Part shown: one piece after another, positions 46,362 to 54,764 of the stretch
How positions within the stretch are numbered: position 1 is the first letter of the stretch
Layout of the letters: the number at the start of each line of letters is the position of its first letter
Notes under the pieces: model-generated
Databases searched by the model: none
Told to the model about the DNA's origin: nothing
Seen by the model: the letters and a program-made list of their open reading frames with translations, nothing else
Made by a program: the position numbers and the translations under genes
Assembly (NCBI RefSeq): GCF_015711605.1
Contig: NZ_JABTEZ010000001.1
Coordinates: forward strand, 2,322,001-2,386,000
Reading direction: 5' to 3'
Length of the DNA: 64,000 bases
From: Planomonospora sp. ID67723
GTDB taxonomy: Bacteria > Actinomycetota > Actinomycetes > Streptosporangiales > Streptosporangiaceae

Positions 46362-48941
46362 CCCGCGGAGCAGGTTGAGCGCCTCCTTTCCGCCGTGGTC
46401 GTCACCGATCTCATCGAAGATCCTGAGAGCATCTCCGGCCAGGTCGCGTGCGAGGTCCCCGGTCCCCTCTGCGAGGTTGACACGCGCGAGGGCCAGGAGC
46501 GCGTGCGCGCCGAGCAGCCGGTCGCCCAGGCGTACGGCGATGCCCCGTGCCTGCTCCGCCGCCTGCCGGGCGCCGGGTGCCAGGCCCTGCGCCAGCCGTA
46601 CGGCGGCCAGTTTCACCAGCGCGTCGGCCTGACGGTGCCGGTCGGCCAGCCCGGCGAACAGCCGGACCGACTCGGCCAGCCGGTCCGCCGCCTCGTCCGT
46701 GCGTCCGGTGCGCGCCAGCAGGGCGCCGAGCGCGTGGAGGGTCTCGGCGGTGTCCCTGGGGTTGTCGACGGAGCCGAGACAGCCGGTGAGGGCGCGTTCG
46801 GCCCTGTCGATCTCGCCCAGTTCCAGCTGGACCCGGCCGAGTCTGCGCCTGGTCCGCGCCACGTCTCCGCTGTCGCCGTGCCGCAGGAACATGCTCAGCG
46901 CGAGCCTGAGCCGATCGTGCGCCAGACTCCAGTTGCGCTCCGCGCGGTGTAGGTCACCCTGGTCGCGCAGGATCAGCGCCTCGCCTCGGGCGTTCCCCGC
47001 CCGGCGGGCCGCCTGCAGCGCGAGATCGCACACGCGGCGCCAGTCGTCGAGGAAACGGTGGCGTTCGAAGAAGGGCGTGAGCAGGTGCCCGAGCCTTCGG
47101 CATTCGTCGTCGAGCCCTGCCCCGTGCAGGTCGGCGACCAGGCCCACCAGGAACGCCCGCTCGGCGAGCAGCCACTCGACCGACTCGCGGATGTCCCTGG
47201 TGGCGGACGCCGTGCGCAGATCACCCGAGACCAGCGGGAAGCGCGAGGCCTGCACCCGTGCCATGGCCACGGCGGACAGATCGGCCAGGATGTCGGAGGA
47301 GGCCCGCCCGTCCGGGAGCTCCCGGGCGAAGAGCCGGGTCAGATGGTGCATCCGATAGCGGGCCTGACCCGCGACGTCGATCCCGTGCGTCTCCAGCAGG
47401 CCCGCTTCCACCAGCGTCTCGGCCTCACCCCCGAACCGCCCGGGCACCCAGTCGGCGACGTCGGGGGCGGACAACACGGCGAGGGATCGCAGCGTACGGC
47501 GGGCCGTCTCCGGCAGTCCGTCGTAGCCGATGGCGAGCACGCTGCGGAGGGTCTGGTCACCGGTGTTCAGCCTGTCGAGCCGGCTGTGCTCGTCTTCCAG
47601 CAGGCCCGCCAGGTAGCCGGCGGTCCAGTCGGGCCGGGCGGCCAGCCGGGCCCCCGCGATGCGCAGCGCTGCGGGTAGGCCGCCGCAGATTCGGACGAGT
47701 TCCGAGACATCCCCCCTGCCCGGACCGATCAGCCTCACCAGCAGACTCTCGGCGGCGGCGTCGTCGAGAACGCCCACCGGCACCCGGGTCGCACCGGTGA
47801 GCCCGCCGAGCGTGGACCGGCTCGTCACCAGCGTGGGACAGGCTGTCAGCAACGGCCGTACCTGGCTCTCGTCCGAGACGTTGTCGAGCAGCACGAGCAG
47901 CCGCCGGTTGGCCGCGTACGTGCGGAGCAGCCGCTCACGCTGCCCGACGGTGCCGGGGACGGCCTGGGCGGGGCAGCCGAGCCAGCGCAGGAAGTCCTCC
48001 AGCACCGCCGAGGGCGAGGACATCTCGCGCAGGTCCGCGTACAGGATGCCGTCGGGGAAGGCGTCCCGGTGCCGCCACGCGGCGTGTACGGCGAGCGCCG
48101 ACTTGCCCGCCCCGGCCGGGCCGTGGACGACGACCTGGCCGTCGACCACCCGGTCGATCAGGTTCTCCCTGCCGGTGAAGCAGGTCACGTCGGGAGGCAG
48201 GAGCACCGGCGGGCCCGCGGAGACGTGCAGGGAGGCGTCGTCGTGGAGCATCCGGTGGTAGAGCAGCTGGAGTTCGGGGTCGGGTTCGATGGCGTGCCCG
48301 CCGTCGAGCTCCTCGCGCAGCGCCGCGTAGACGGCCAGGGCGTCCACGCGGCGGCCGCTCCGGTAGAGCGCGAGCATGTACTGGCCGCGGAAGCGCTGCC
48401 AGAGCGGATGCCCTGCCACCAGCTCACGCAGTTCGGTGAGGACGTCACGGTGGCGGCCCGCGTCCAGGTCGAGGCCGATCCGGCGTTCGAGCGCCAGCAG
48501 GCGCAGTTCCTCCAGCTCCTCGCGCAGCCTCCCGGTCTCCGTCCACCGCTCGGCATCGGGGTCGACGTCGGCCAGGGCGGGCCCCCGCCACAGGGCGAGT
48601 GCCTCGGCCAGCTCCTCACGCGTCCCGCCGGCCACGAGCCGCCGGAAACGGTCGACGTCGAGCTGGTCCCGATCGATGGCCAGCGTGTAGGTCCCGGAGA
48701 CCGTGGTGATCACGTCGTTGCCGATCAGCCGCCTGAGCTGGCCGATGTACCCGCGCACCAGGGAGTCGGAACGCTCGCCCTCCTCGCGTGGCCAGAGCAG
48801 CTTGCGCAACCGCTCCACGGTCAGCGGCCGCCGGGCGTTCAGCACGAACACCGTCAGCAGGTCCCGGTGCTTGGGCGCGGTCGGAGTGCGATCTGTGTCA
48901 CCGTCCTGTACTTCGAGCGCGCCCATGATGCGAAATTCCAT
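46356..48941 (-). CDS. AfsR-type SARP regulator with NB-ARC and TPR domains
   Basis: An 861-residue regulator. Winged helix at 15-95 (RPLTVERLRKLLWP, VRGYIGQLRRLIG), BTAD at 96-245, NB-ARC ATPase from about 255 with Walker A HGPAGAGKSALA near 273-284 and Walker B-like LLVLLDNVSDE, then TPR repeats at 600-861 (GLADRHRQADALVKLAAV). This is the same domain order as Streptomyces AfsR, which is phosphorylated by the kinase AfsK. ATG 48941 is 57 bp from the divergent kinase gene. Its likely targets include the downstream secreted-protein gene with heptamer repeats. Confidence 0.9.
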   Translation of the reverse strand: MEFRIMGALEVQDGDTDRTPTAPKHRDLLTVFVLNARRPLTVERLRKLLWPREEGERSDSLVRGYIGQLRRLIGNDVITTVSGTYTLAIDRDQLDVDRFRRLVAGGTREELAEALALWRGPALADVDPDAERWTETGRLREELEELRLLALERRIGLDLDAGRHRDVLTELRELVAGHPLWQRFRGQYMLALYRSGRRVDALAVYAALREELDGGHAIEPDPELQLLYHRMLHDDASLHVSAGPPVLLPPDVTCFTGRENLIDRVVDGQVVVHGPAGAGKSALAVHAAWRHRDAFPDGILYADLREMSSPSAVLEDFLRWLGCPAQAVPGTVGQRERLLRTYAANRRLLVLLDNVSDESQVRPLLTACPTLVTSRSTLGGLTGATRVPVGVLDDAAAESLLVRLIGPGRGDVSELVRICGGLPAALRIAGARLAARPDWTAGYLAGLLEDEHSRLDRLNTGDQTLRSVLAIGYDGLPETARRTLRSLAVLSAPDVADWVPGRFGGEAETLVEAGLLETHGIDVAGQARYRMHHLTRLFARELPDGRASSDILADLSAVAMARVQASRFPLVSGDLRTASATRDIRESVEWLLAERAFLVGLVADLHGAGLDDECRRLGHLLTPFFERHRFLDDWRRVCDLALQAARRAGNARGEALILRDQGDLHRAERNWSLAHDRLRLALSMFLRHGDSGDVARTRRRLGRVQLELGEIDRAERALTGCLGSVDNPRDTAETLHALGALLARTGRTDEAADRLAESVRLFAGLADRHRQADALVKLAAVRLAQGLAPGARQAAEQARGIAVRLGDRLLGAHALLALARVNLAEGTGDLARDLAGDALRIFDEIGDDHGGKEALNLLRGT

Positions 48942-48958
48942 GAGGATTCCTCGACAGG

Positions 48959-48988
48959 AAGACAAATGATCATTTAATAGGCCAGAAT
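48959..48988 (+). promoter_or_regulatory. Kinase promoter overlapping a perfect palindrome
   Basis: AAGACA (48959-48964), 18-bp spacer and CAGAAT (48983-48988) would give a leaderless kinase transcript starting near ATG 48999. The 12-bp perfect palindrome AAATGATCATTT (48964-48975) fills the spacer and lies 23 bp from the start of the divergent regulator gene, so it could coordinate both. Confidence 0.45.
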
Positions 48989-48998
48989 CCCATATTTG

Positions 48999-51900
48999 AT
49001 GGATGCTCTCACTCCCTCTGACCCGTACCGGTTGGGGCGCTACTGGTTGGCCGGACGGCTCGGCGCCGGCGGTCAGGGCGTGGTCTACGAGGCCTACGAC
49101 GAGACGGGAGAGCGCGTCGCCGTCAAGGTGCCCAGGACCGACGACCCCGTCTCCAGGGCGCGGCTGGCCAAGGAGGCGGCCGCCGCCCGGCGGGTGGCCT
49201 CGTTCTGCACCGCCAGGGTCATCGAGGCGAGGGTCGACGTCGCGCAGCCGTACATCGTCAGCGAATACGTCCCCGGGCCCAGCCTGCGGCAGGTGATCCG
49301 CGAGCGGGGGCCGTACGAGGGCGACGCGCTCAAACGGCTGGCGATCGGGGCCGCCACCGCGCTGACCGCCATCCACCAGGCCGGGGTGGTGCACCGCGAT
49401 CTCAAGCCCGACAACATCATCCTCGGCCCCGACGGGCCACGGGTGATCGACTTCGGTGTGGCGCGGGAGGCCGGCCCCACCACGACCGGACCGGTGATGG
49501 GCACGCCCGCCTACATGGCGCCCGAGATCCTGACTGGCCGCGGCGCCACGGCCGCCGCCGACATCTGGGCGTGGGGGCTGGTGGTGCTGTTCGCCGCCTC
49601 GGGGCGCGACGCCGTACAGGGTGAGGAGCCCGCGGCGCTCGCGACGGCGGTGCTCGATCTCCGCCCCGACCCGAGCGGCCTGGCGGAACCCCTCCGCACC
49701 CTCGTGTCGGCGTCGCTCTCGCCCGACCCCGCGGACCGGCCCTCGGCCAGAGACCTGCTGCTCACCCTGCTCGGCGGCCCGGACGGCGACCGCCTGCTGG
49801 CCGAGGGGGGAAACGCCGCGGCCCCGCTCACCGGGGAGGCCGACCCCGACCTGGGCACGGTCGCAGAGGAGCTCTTCGAGGAGCTCTCCGAGGGGGAGCG
49901 CGCGGCCGCACCCGACGTCTTCCTGCGGATGATCGGCGCCGACGGGACGATCAGGCAGGTTCCCCGGTCGGAGCTCGCCGGCTCCGAGGCCGTCGACTCC
50001 CTGCTCTCCCTGTACGGCGCGGCAGGGTTGATCACCGCGGAGAACGCGGCGTACACCCTGTCCAGGCCCGCCCTGGTCCAGGCATGGCCGCGGCTGCGGC
50101 AGTGGGTGGCCGGCAACCGCGAGGGGCTGCCCGTCCACCGGCGGCTGACCGAGGCCGCCCTGTTCTGGGAGGAGCACGGCCGCAAACCCGGGGACCTGCT
50201 GCACGGCTCCAACCTCGACAGGACGCTGCGCTGGGCCGCCACCGAACGCAGGGACATCACGCTGCTCGACCTGGAGCGTGCGTTCCTGGACGCGGCGGCC
50301 GCTCAGTCGCGGCGGAGCTCCCGGCGCCGCGGCCTGCTCGCCGCCGCGCTCGCCGTCCTTCTCGTCGTGGCGCTGGGCGGGCTCGGGCTGGCCGAGTACC
50401 GGCGCGGAGTCTCCGACCGCCAGCGCGATGACGCGACCGCCCGGTCACTGGCGCTGCGCGCGGCGGGGATGCGCGAGGCCGACCCCAGACTCGCGATGCT
50501 GCTGAGCGCGGCGGCCTGGCGGCTCGCCCCCTCGTTGCCCGAGTCGCGCGGGGCGCTGTACGAGTCGTTGTCCCAGCCGATGATCGACTTCTTCGCCGAT
50601 CCACACGCGAGCCCAGCCACGGTCTACGCCCTCAGCCGCGACGGTGGCGTGCTCGCGGCCGTCGACGACGGCCGGGTACAGCTCTGGAACGTGCAGGCGC
50701 ATCGCCGGCTCCACGCCTTCACCGGCGTGGGCGAAACGGTTGTAAAGGCGGCGCTTAGCCCCGACACCAGGACGCTGGCCCTCCAGGACGATCGGAACGT
50801 GCGGTTGTGGGATGTCACCACCGGCAAGCCCGTTGACGGCGGGTTTGCGGCTGGAACCGGGGAATTCCACCCGGGTGAGATGGCCTTCGATCGCTCGGGA
50901 CGGCTGCTGGCCGTACCCGAAGGCGAATACGCGACCCGATGGTGGGACGTGGCCGGTCGTGCGCGACTCCAGGTGGCATCGGGTGCGGGGCTGGACGCGG
51001 TCAGCCCCGACCGCAGCCTGGGAGTGGTGGCCTCCACAGGAGGAGGCAGAACCGAGCTGTGGGATCTGCGTGAAGGCAAGCGTATCCCCGCATCTTGGTT
51101 GCCCCACAAGGAGCACCTTGAAGACGTCGAGTTCAGTCCGGACAGCCGTGCTCTCGCCTTCGTCACATCAGAGTCGAAGGAGATGCGCGTGTTGATGAGG
51201 CGCGTGCCCTCGGGCGCGCCGATGACGGACTACCTCGGTGGGACGGACAGACGGCGAGTTGTTTTCAGTGACCGGTTCATGGCGCACTGGGGTCTGCTCG
51301 GAGGGCTGGTCGTCCAGCGGCGCACCGACGGACAGATCGTTGTGGCGAGGGATCTCCCCGAGTTGCCCAACGCCTTTCGGCTCGACGAAAGCGCCCGGGT
51401 GATACGCGTGATCACGGACGGGGGGAGAGTCCATACGTATGACGTCTCACTGCTGTTCGACACACCGGTGGCCAGGGGTGCATCGGACGGCACTGCACTC
51501 CTGGAACAGGGCGGGGAGATCCTTGCGATGGGCACGGCCGCTGACACGCGACTCTGGGACATCCGCAGCGCTCAGCAGATTGCACCGTCCATCGCCGGCC
51601 GGGCCAACGTGCTCGCCTTCAGTCCGGATGGCAGGCGCGTGGCCACAGCGGACACGGCAGGCAGGCGCGTGAAGGTTGCCGACACCGCCTCGGGCAGGGT
51701 GCTCGTCCTCTTCGAGGTTTCCGACCGGCGTGCCACGGGTGTCGACGGCGTGACCTTCAGCCCGGATGGCGGCACGCTGGCGGTCTCGCCCACCGGGGCG
51801 GACGGCATGCTCCCCGTCGAGTTGCGGAATCTCAGGACCGGCTCCGTCATCCTCGCCGATACGGAGAGTGGAGGCCCCATGAGCTTCCACCCAGACGGGA

Positions 51901-52442
51901 AGCTTCTTGTGGCAGGTCTCGTCCCCGAACTCCTCGACCCGGCAAACGGCGTACGGCGCCCGCGACCCGAAGGGCTGGGTAATCTCTCACGTCCGTACGT
52001 CTTCCGCCCTGATGGCGGACTCGCGGCCTTCAACGGGCCGGGCGGCCGGATCTCCTTGTGGGATTCCGGCCTCACCTCGACCGCCGGAGAGCTCCCCGCC
52101 GCAGGCGACAGTGAGTTCCTGGTCTGGTCACCCGACGGGCGCACGCTCGCCTCGTACGAGTTCGGTGACCGGATCCGGTTGTGGGACGTACCGAGCAGAC
52201 AACCTCTTGGTGTCCTGTTCGACGGCTTGACGGAGTACGGCTTCGGCGCGAACGCCTCAATGGCGTTTAGCGCGGACGGAGGAACGCTGTACAGCGCGAC
52301 TCCGGAGGGCATCGTGCGGAGGCACCCTCTCACCGGTGAGCGGGCTGCGGCGGCGGTCTGCGAACGGGCCGACCGGAGTCTGACCTCACAGGAATGGCAG
52401 CGCTATCTCCCGGAAATCCAGTTCTTTGAGGTGTGCGGATAA
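48999..52442 (+). CDS. Ser/Thr protein kinase with nSTAND-like linker, membrane helix and WD40 propeller
   Basis: An 1147-residue protein. Hanks kinase domain 12-270 with Gly loop GAGGQGVV, Lys in VAVKV, HRDLKPDN (132-139) and DFG (151-153); all catalytic residues are intact. Residues 280-440 resemble the helical segment found between NTPase and propeller in nSTAND/WD40 proteins (RPALVQAWPRLRQWVAGNRE, LTEAALFWEEHGR). One membrane helix lies at 445-467 after RRSSRRR. Residues 540-1130 form WD40-like blades (AFSPDGRRVATADT, FSPDGGTLAVSPT, WSPDGRTLASYE, IRLWDV). The kinase faces the cytosol and the propeller the outside. It is divergent from an AfsR-type gene. A TTG directly before ATG 48999 is an alternative start. 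Confidence 0.9.
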   Translation: MDALTPSDPYRLGRYWLAGRLGAGGQGVVYEAYDETGERVAVKVPRTDDPVSRARLAKEAAAARRVASFCTARVIEARVDVAQPYIVSEYVPGPSLRQVIRERGPYEGDALKRLAIGAATALTAIHQAGVVHRDLKPDNIILGPDGPRVIDFGVAREAGPTTTGPVMGTPAYMAPEILTGRGATAAADIWAWGLVVLFAASGRDAVQGEEPAALATAVLDLRPDPSGLAEPLRTLVSASLSPDPADRPSARDLLLTLLGGPDGDRLLAEGGNAAAPLTGEADPDLGTVAEELFEELSEGERAAAPDVFLRMIGADGTIRQVPRSELAGSEAVDSLLSLYGAAGLITAENAAYTLSRPALVQAWPRLRQWVAGNREGLPVHRRLTEAALFWEEHGRKPGDLLHGSNLDRTLRWAATERRDITLLDLERAFLDAAAAQSRRSSRRRGLLAAALAVLLVVALGGLGLAEYRRGVSDRQRDDATARSLALRAAGMREADPRLAMLLSAAAWRLAPSLPESRGALYESLSQPMIDFFADPHASPATVYALSRDGGVLAAVDDGRVQLWNVQAHRRLHAFTGVGETVVKAALSPDTRTLALQDDRNVRLWDVTTGKPVDGGFAAGTGEFHPGEMAFDRSGRLLAVPEGEYATRWWDVAGRARLQVASGAGLDAVSPDRSLGVVASTGGGRTELWDLREGKRIPASWLPHKEHLEDVEFSPDSRALAFVTSESKEMRVLMRRVPSGAPMTDYLGGTDRRRVVFSDRFMAHWGLLGGLVVQRRTDGQIVVARDLPELPNAFRLDESARVIRVITDGGRVHTYDVSLLFDTPVARGASDGTALLEQGGEILAMGTAADTRLWDIRSAQQIAPSIAGRANVLAFSPDGRRVATADTAGRRVKVADTASGRVLVLFEVSDRRATGVDGVTFSPDGGTLAVSPTGADGMLPVELRNLRTGSVILADTESGGPMSFHPDGKLLVAGLVPELLDPANGVRRPRPEGLGNLSRPYVFRPDGGLAAFNGPGGRISLWDSGLTSTAGELPAAGDSEFLVWSPDGRTLASYEFGDRIRLWDVPSRQPLGVLFDGLTEYGFGANASMAFSADGGTLYSATPEGIVRRHPLTGERAAAAVCERADRSLTSQEWQRYLPEIQFFEVCG

Positions 52443-52565
52443 GGCTGGAAGCGTGTAAACCTCGGTATGGGTCGGCAGGCGCTACGTCGTACCGGTGCCA
52501 GTGGTGTGGTGGGCAGGGCGTCATCTGGACTGGCTGTCATGTTCATTTTGGAACGAGAGGTAAGT

Positions 52566-53497
52566 GAATGCATTTCATCCTCGGGCGCCCTGAGCAACAC
52601 GGTGGTTCTGTAGGACGGCGATGGCCTTGGCGAGGTGGCCGGCTTTGCTGGGGCTGCAGCGCAGCTTCCGGAGGATTCTCCATGACTTGAGCTGCGCGTT
52701 CGCGCGCTCGCCGGGTCCGCGGAGCTTGGCGTGTGATCGGTTGGCCTGCTTCTGGGACTGCGGCTTGTTGCGGCCCTTGTACGGGGTGATGACGACGGTG
52801 GCCTCGGCCCCTTGATAGCCCTTATCGGCCAAGGTGAGGATCCCTGCCTTCTCCAGTTCGCGCAGGATGCCCCATACTCTGGCCGCGGTCAGGTCGTGCA
52901 TGCTGCCCGGCATCGCGCCGGAGGTCCACAGGATCGTCCCGTCCGGGCCCGCGATCACCTGCACGTTCATGCCGTGGATTCGATGCTTGCCGGAGAAGTA
53001 GGGACGGTCGGCCCGCACGCGGTCGGTGTGGATGAGCGTGCCGTCCAAGATGAGGTGGGTCAGCCCGTCCTGCTTGGCTTTGCGTAAGGCCTGGGTGAGC
53101 TTGGGCGAGCGTGCTGACAGCAGCATGACGGTCTCCTGCACGTACCGCCAGGCCGTCGTCGCCGACACGCCGAATCCCGCGCTGATCTCGGCGAACGTCT
53201 CATCTTTGCGCAGGTGGACCAGCACCAGCAGGGCCTGCTGGCCGGGGTTGAGTCGCCGCCAGATCGATCCGATGGCCTTGCGGTGGCGGCGGATGAGCCC
53301 GGCGACGTAGTTCAGCGTTGAACGCGACAAATCGACGGCAGCACGGTAGAACAGCACCCGAAGCTCCTGGTTGTAGCGGGCGTTGGTTGTGGTGATCAAC
53401 CCGTCTACCAGGAGCTTCTCTACTTCCGAGGACGAACCGTCAACTCGCGATCATGCCGTGACCAGCGGCCCGGCCCTCAGGGGTGAAATGGGTTCAA
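52566..53497 (-). mobile_element. IS5-family insertion sequence
   Basis: A single transposase gene is bounded by imperfect inverted repeats: left GAATGCATTTCATCC from 52566 and, on the opposite strand, right GAACCCATTTCACCCC ending at 53495. About 14 of the first 18 positions agree. The left repeat contains the transposase stop codon, as in compact IS5 elements. Target duplications cannot be told with certainty. The insertion separates the kinase gene from a secreted-protein gene. Confidence 0.6.
52575..53399 (-). CDS. IS5-family transposase (DDE_Tnp_4 type)
   Basis: A 274-residue transposase. An N-terminal helix-turn-helix (FAEISAGFGVSATTAWRYVQ, 69-88) precedes the catalytic core with Asp119 (LILDGTL), Asp192 (LADKGYQG) and Glu231 (GPGERANAQLK), completing the DDE triad. 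Relatives in Streptomyces and Frankia begin ITTTxARYNQE, supporting TTG 53399 as start. It appears full length and could be active. Confidence 0.9.
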   Translation of the reverse strand: MITTTNARYNQELRVLFYRAAVDLSRSTLNYVAGLIRRHRKAIGSIWRRLNPGQQALLVLVHLRKDETFAEISAGFGVSATTAWRYVQETVMLLSARSPKLTQALRKAKQDGLTHLILDGTLIHTDRVRADRPYFSGKHRIHGMNVQVIAGPDGTILWTSGAMPGSMHDLTAARVWGILRELEKAGILTLADKGYQGAEATVVITPYKGRNKPQSQKQANRSHAKLRGPGERANAQLKSWRILRKLRCSPSKAGHLAKAIAVLQNHRVAQGARG

Positions 53498-53536
53498 TGT
53501 GGCGTAATTGGTCTCCGGTCATCTTCGGGAGGAAAC

Positions 53537-53989
53537 ATGCAGGTTCGTCGTTTCGCATTAATTGCGCTTACCATCGCAATCTCGATGGCATCAACCACAA
53601 CGGCGCAGGCAGCGAACGTGGTTGTGACCTCAGGCTCAGACGCTCAAGCGGCGCTTAGCTATGCTTACAAGCAGCTAGGAAAGGACTACTGTTATGGTGG
53701 TACCGGCCCTTCCTGCTTCGACTCGGCGGGACTGACCAAAAAAGCGTGGGCTGCGGGAGGGGTAACACTTCCAAGGACTACCTACGGGCAGTACGCAGAC
53801 ACTCGCCGTGTGAATTACAGCTCCCTTCGGCCCGGGGATCTGGTCTTCTTCTCCGGACTTGGTCATGTCGGAATTTATGTGGGGGCAGGGAAGTTTATTC
53901 ACGCCCCGTCATCGGGGAAGAAAATTCAGATAACTAGCATGGCCACGGGGTATTACCGGAGGGAATACTACGGGGCTGGTCGTCCGTAG
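53537..53989 (+). CDS. Secreted NlpC/P60 protein with Ser in place of the catalytic Cys
   Basis: A 150-residue protein. Signal peptide 1-26 (FALIALTIAISMA ... AQAA). Residues 33-145 are an NlpC/P60 domain: AYKQLGKDYCYGGTGPSCFD, TLPRTTYGQYADTRRV, LRPGDLVFFSGLGHVGIYVG and HAPSSGKKI. In active enzymes the motif is FDCSGL; here it is FDSAGL, with Ser63 at the nucleophile and Ala64 at the next position. His110 and His122 are kept. Cys52 and Cys60 could form a disulphide. GGGAGG lies 5 nt before ATG 53537. Base composition is visibly more AT-rich than neighbouring genes, suggesting recent acquisition. Confidence 0.85.
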   Translation: MQVRRFALIALTIAISMASTTTAQAANVVVTSGSDAQAALSYAYKQLGKDYCYGGTGPSCFDSAGLTKKAWAAGGVTLPRTTYGQYADTRRVNYSSLRPGDLVFFSGLGHVGIYVGAGKFIHAPSSGKKIQITSMATGYYRREYYGAGRP

Positions 53990-53998
53990 CGGTGTTGA

Positions 53999-54091
53999 GC
54001 CGAGTGGCGCGAAGGCGTGCCGGAACATGAGTCGATCGAGGTGTGCGGAAAGGCTGGGAAGAAGCGAAGAAGTTCGCGCGATTCGGGCTGA
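53999..54091 (+). pseudogene. C-terminal relic of a second kinase/WD40-type protein
   Basis: Reads AEWREGVPEHESIEVCGKAG before a stop at 54089. It aligns with the end of the intact kinase (QEWQRYLPEIQFFEVCG), and the DNA GAGGTGTGCGGA plus the following AAGGCTGG recurs at both places (52428 and 54038). No start codon or upstream coding is left. This is the tail of a paralogue lost by deletion or recombination. Confidence 0.6.
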
Positions 54092-54149
54092 GTCGCCTGC
54101 GCCGAGCGGCTGGTGTGGGACGTGCCGGCCGAGGTGTACGTGGAGGTCC

Positions 54150-54568
54150 GCGCCGGAACCGGCCGGGATCGGCTATGGAGAGCCCGAAGAGGTACAGCTG
54201 GTCGGCTCTTCTGAGGAGGCGGCCTGCGGGGCCGAGGACTTCGACTGGGCCGGGATCTGCTGCGGGCGAGAGGGGATCGTCAACGTTCTGGTCGAGGACG
54301 ACCCTGATTCCCCGGACGGCCGTGAGATCTTCCCATGATGTTCACCCTCGCCCACGAGTGCGCCCACCACGTCCAGGCGGTCGTCGGCATCTCCGCCCAG
54401 GACGGGTCGGAGGTCTTCGACGAGGCGTGGTCCCGCAGGCTGGAGCTACAAGCCGACTGCCTGGCCGCGGCGGCGCTCCGCGACGTCCAGCCGTACCTGC
54501 TGAACGACCTGCGCCGGTCGCTGGCCTACGGGACGGAGACGGATGCGACGGAGAAGGAAGTCTCCTAG
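54150..54568 (+). pseudogene. Broken neutral zinc metallopeptidase gene
   Basis: From ATG 54335 a 77-residue frame encodes MFTLAHECAHHVQAVVGI, carrying the HExxH zinc motif (HECAH), and SRRLELQADCLAAAAL with the third-ligand region of YpfJ-like neutral zinc metallopeptidases. A different frame upstream, ending at TGA 54338, reads ACGAEDFDWAGICCGREG then VNVLVEDDPD, compatible with the preceding part of the same protein. A one-base frameshift at ATGATG joins them. Intact relatives exceed 250 residues, so both ends are missing. Confidence 0.55.
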
Positions 54569-54642
54569 TCGGAGAAGCTCTCCCGGGGTTCTCCCCGAGG
54601 TCCCCCGGCGCCACCCGTTCTCGACCGTCAGATGCTCCTGTG

Positions 54643-54755
54643 ACGCCAAAATATGCGGTATATCTTGTATAAATCGTGGAAAGTTCGCGGGTTCATGGAA
54701 GATCCTGTCTCGCCAGATGGGCATCCGTCCCATGGGGATCAGCCGGTCCTATAGC
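54643..54755 (+). promoter_or_regulatory. AT-rich lysA promoter region
   Basis: An AT-rich patch contains TATAAA (54668-54673) as a -10 candidate. A second one, TATAGC (54750-54755), ends 9 nt before the lysA GTG and would make the transcript leaderless; no Shine-Dalgarno sequence is seen there. No -35 is convincing for either. Confidence 0.35.
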
Positions 54756-54764
54756 CTCCTTTGG

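Noticed and set aside
48999-53989. Dedicated anti-phage defence island
   Set aside because: A propeller kinase and an IS element are present, but no nuclease, methylase or other known defence effector; the link to an AfsR-type regulator is more convincing.
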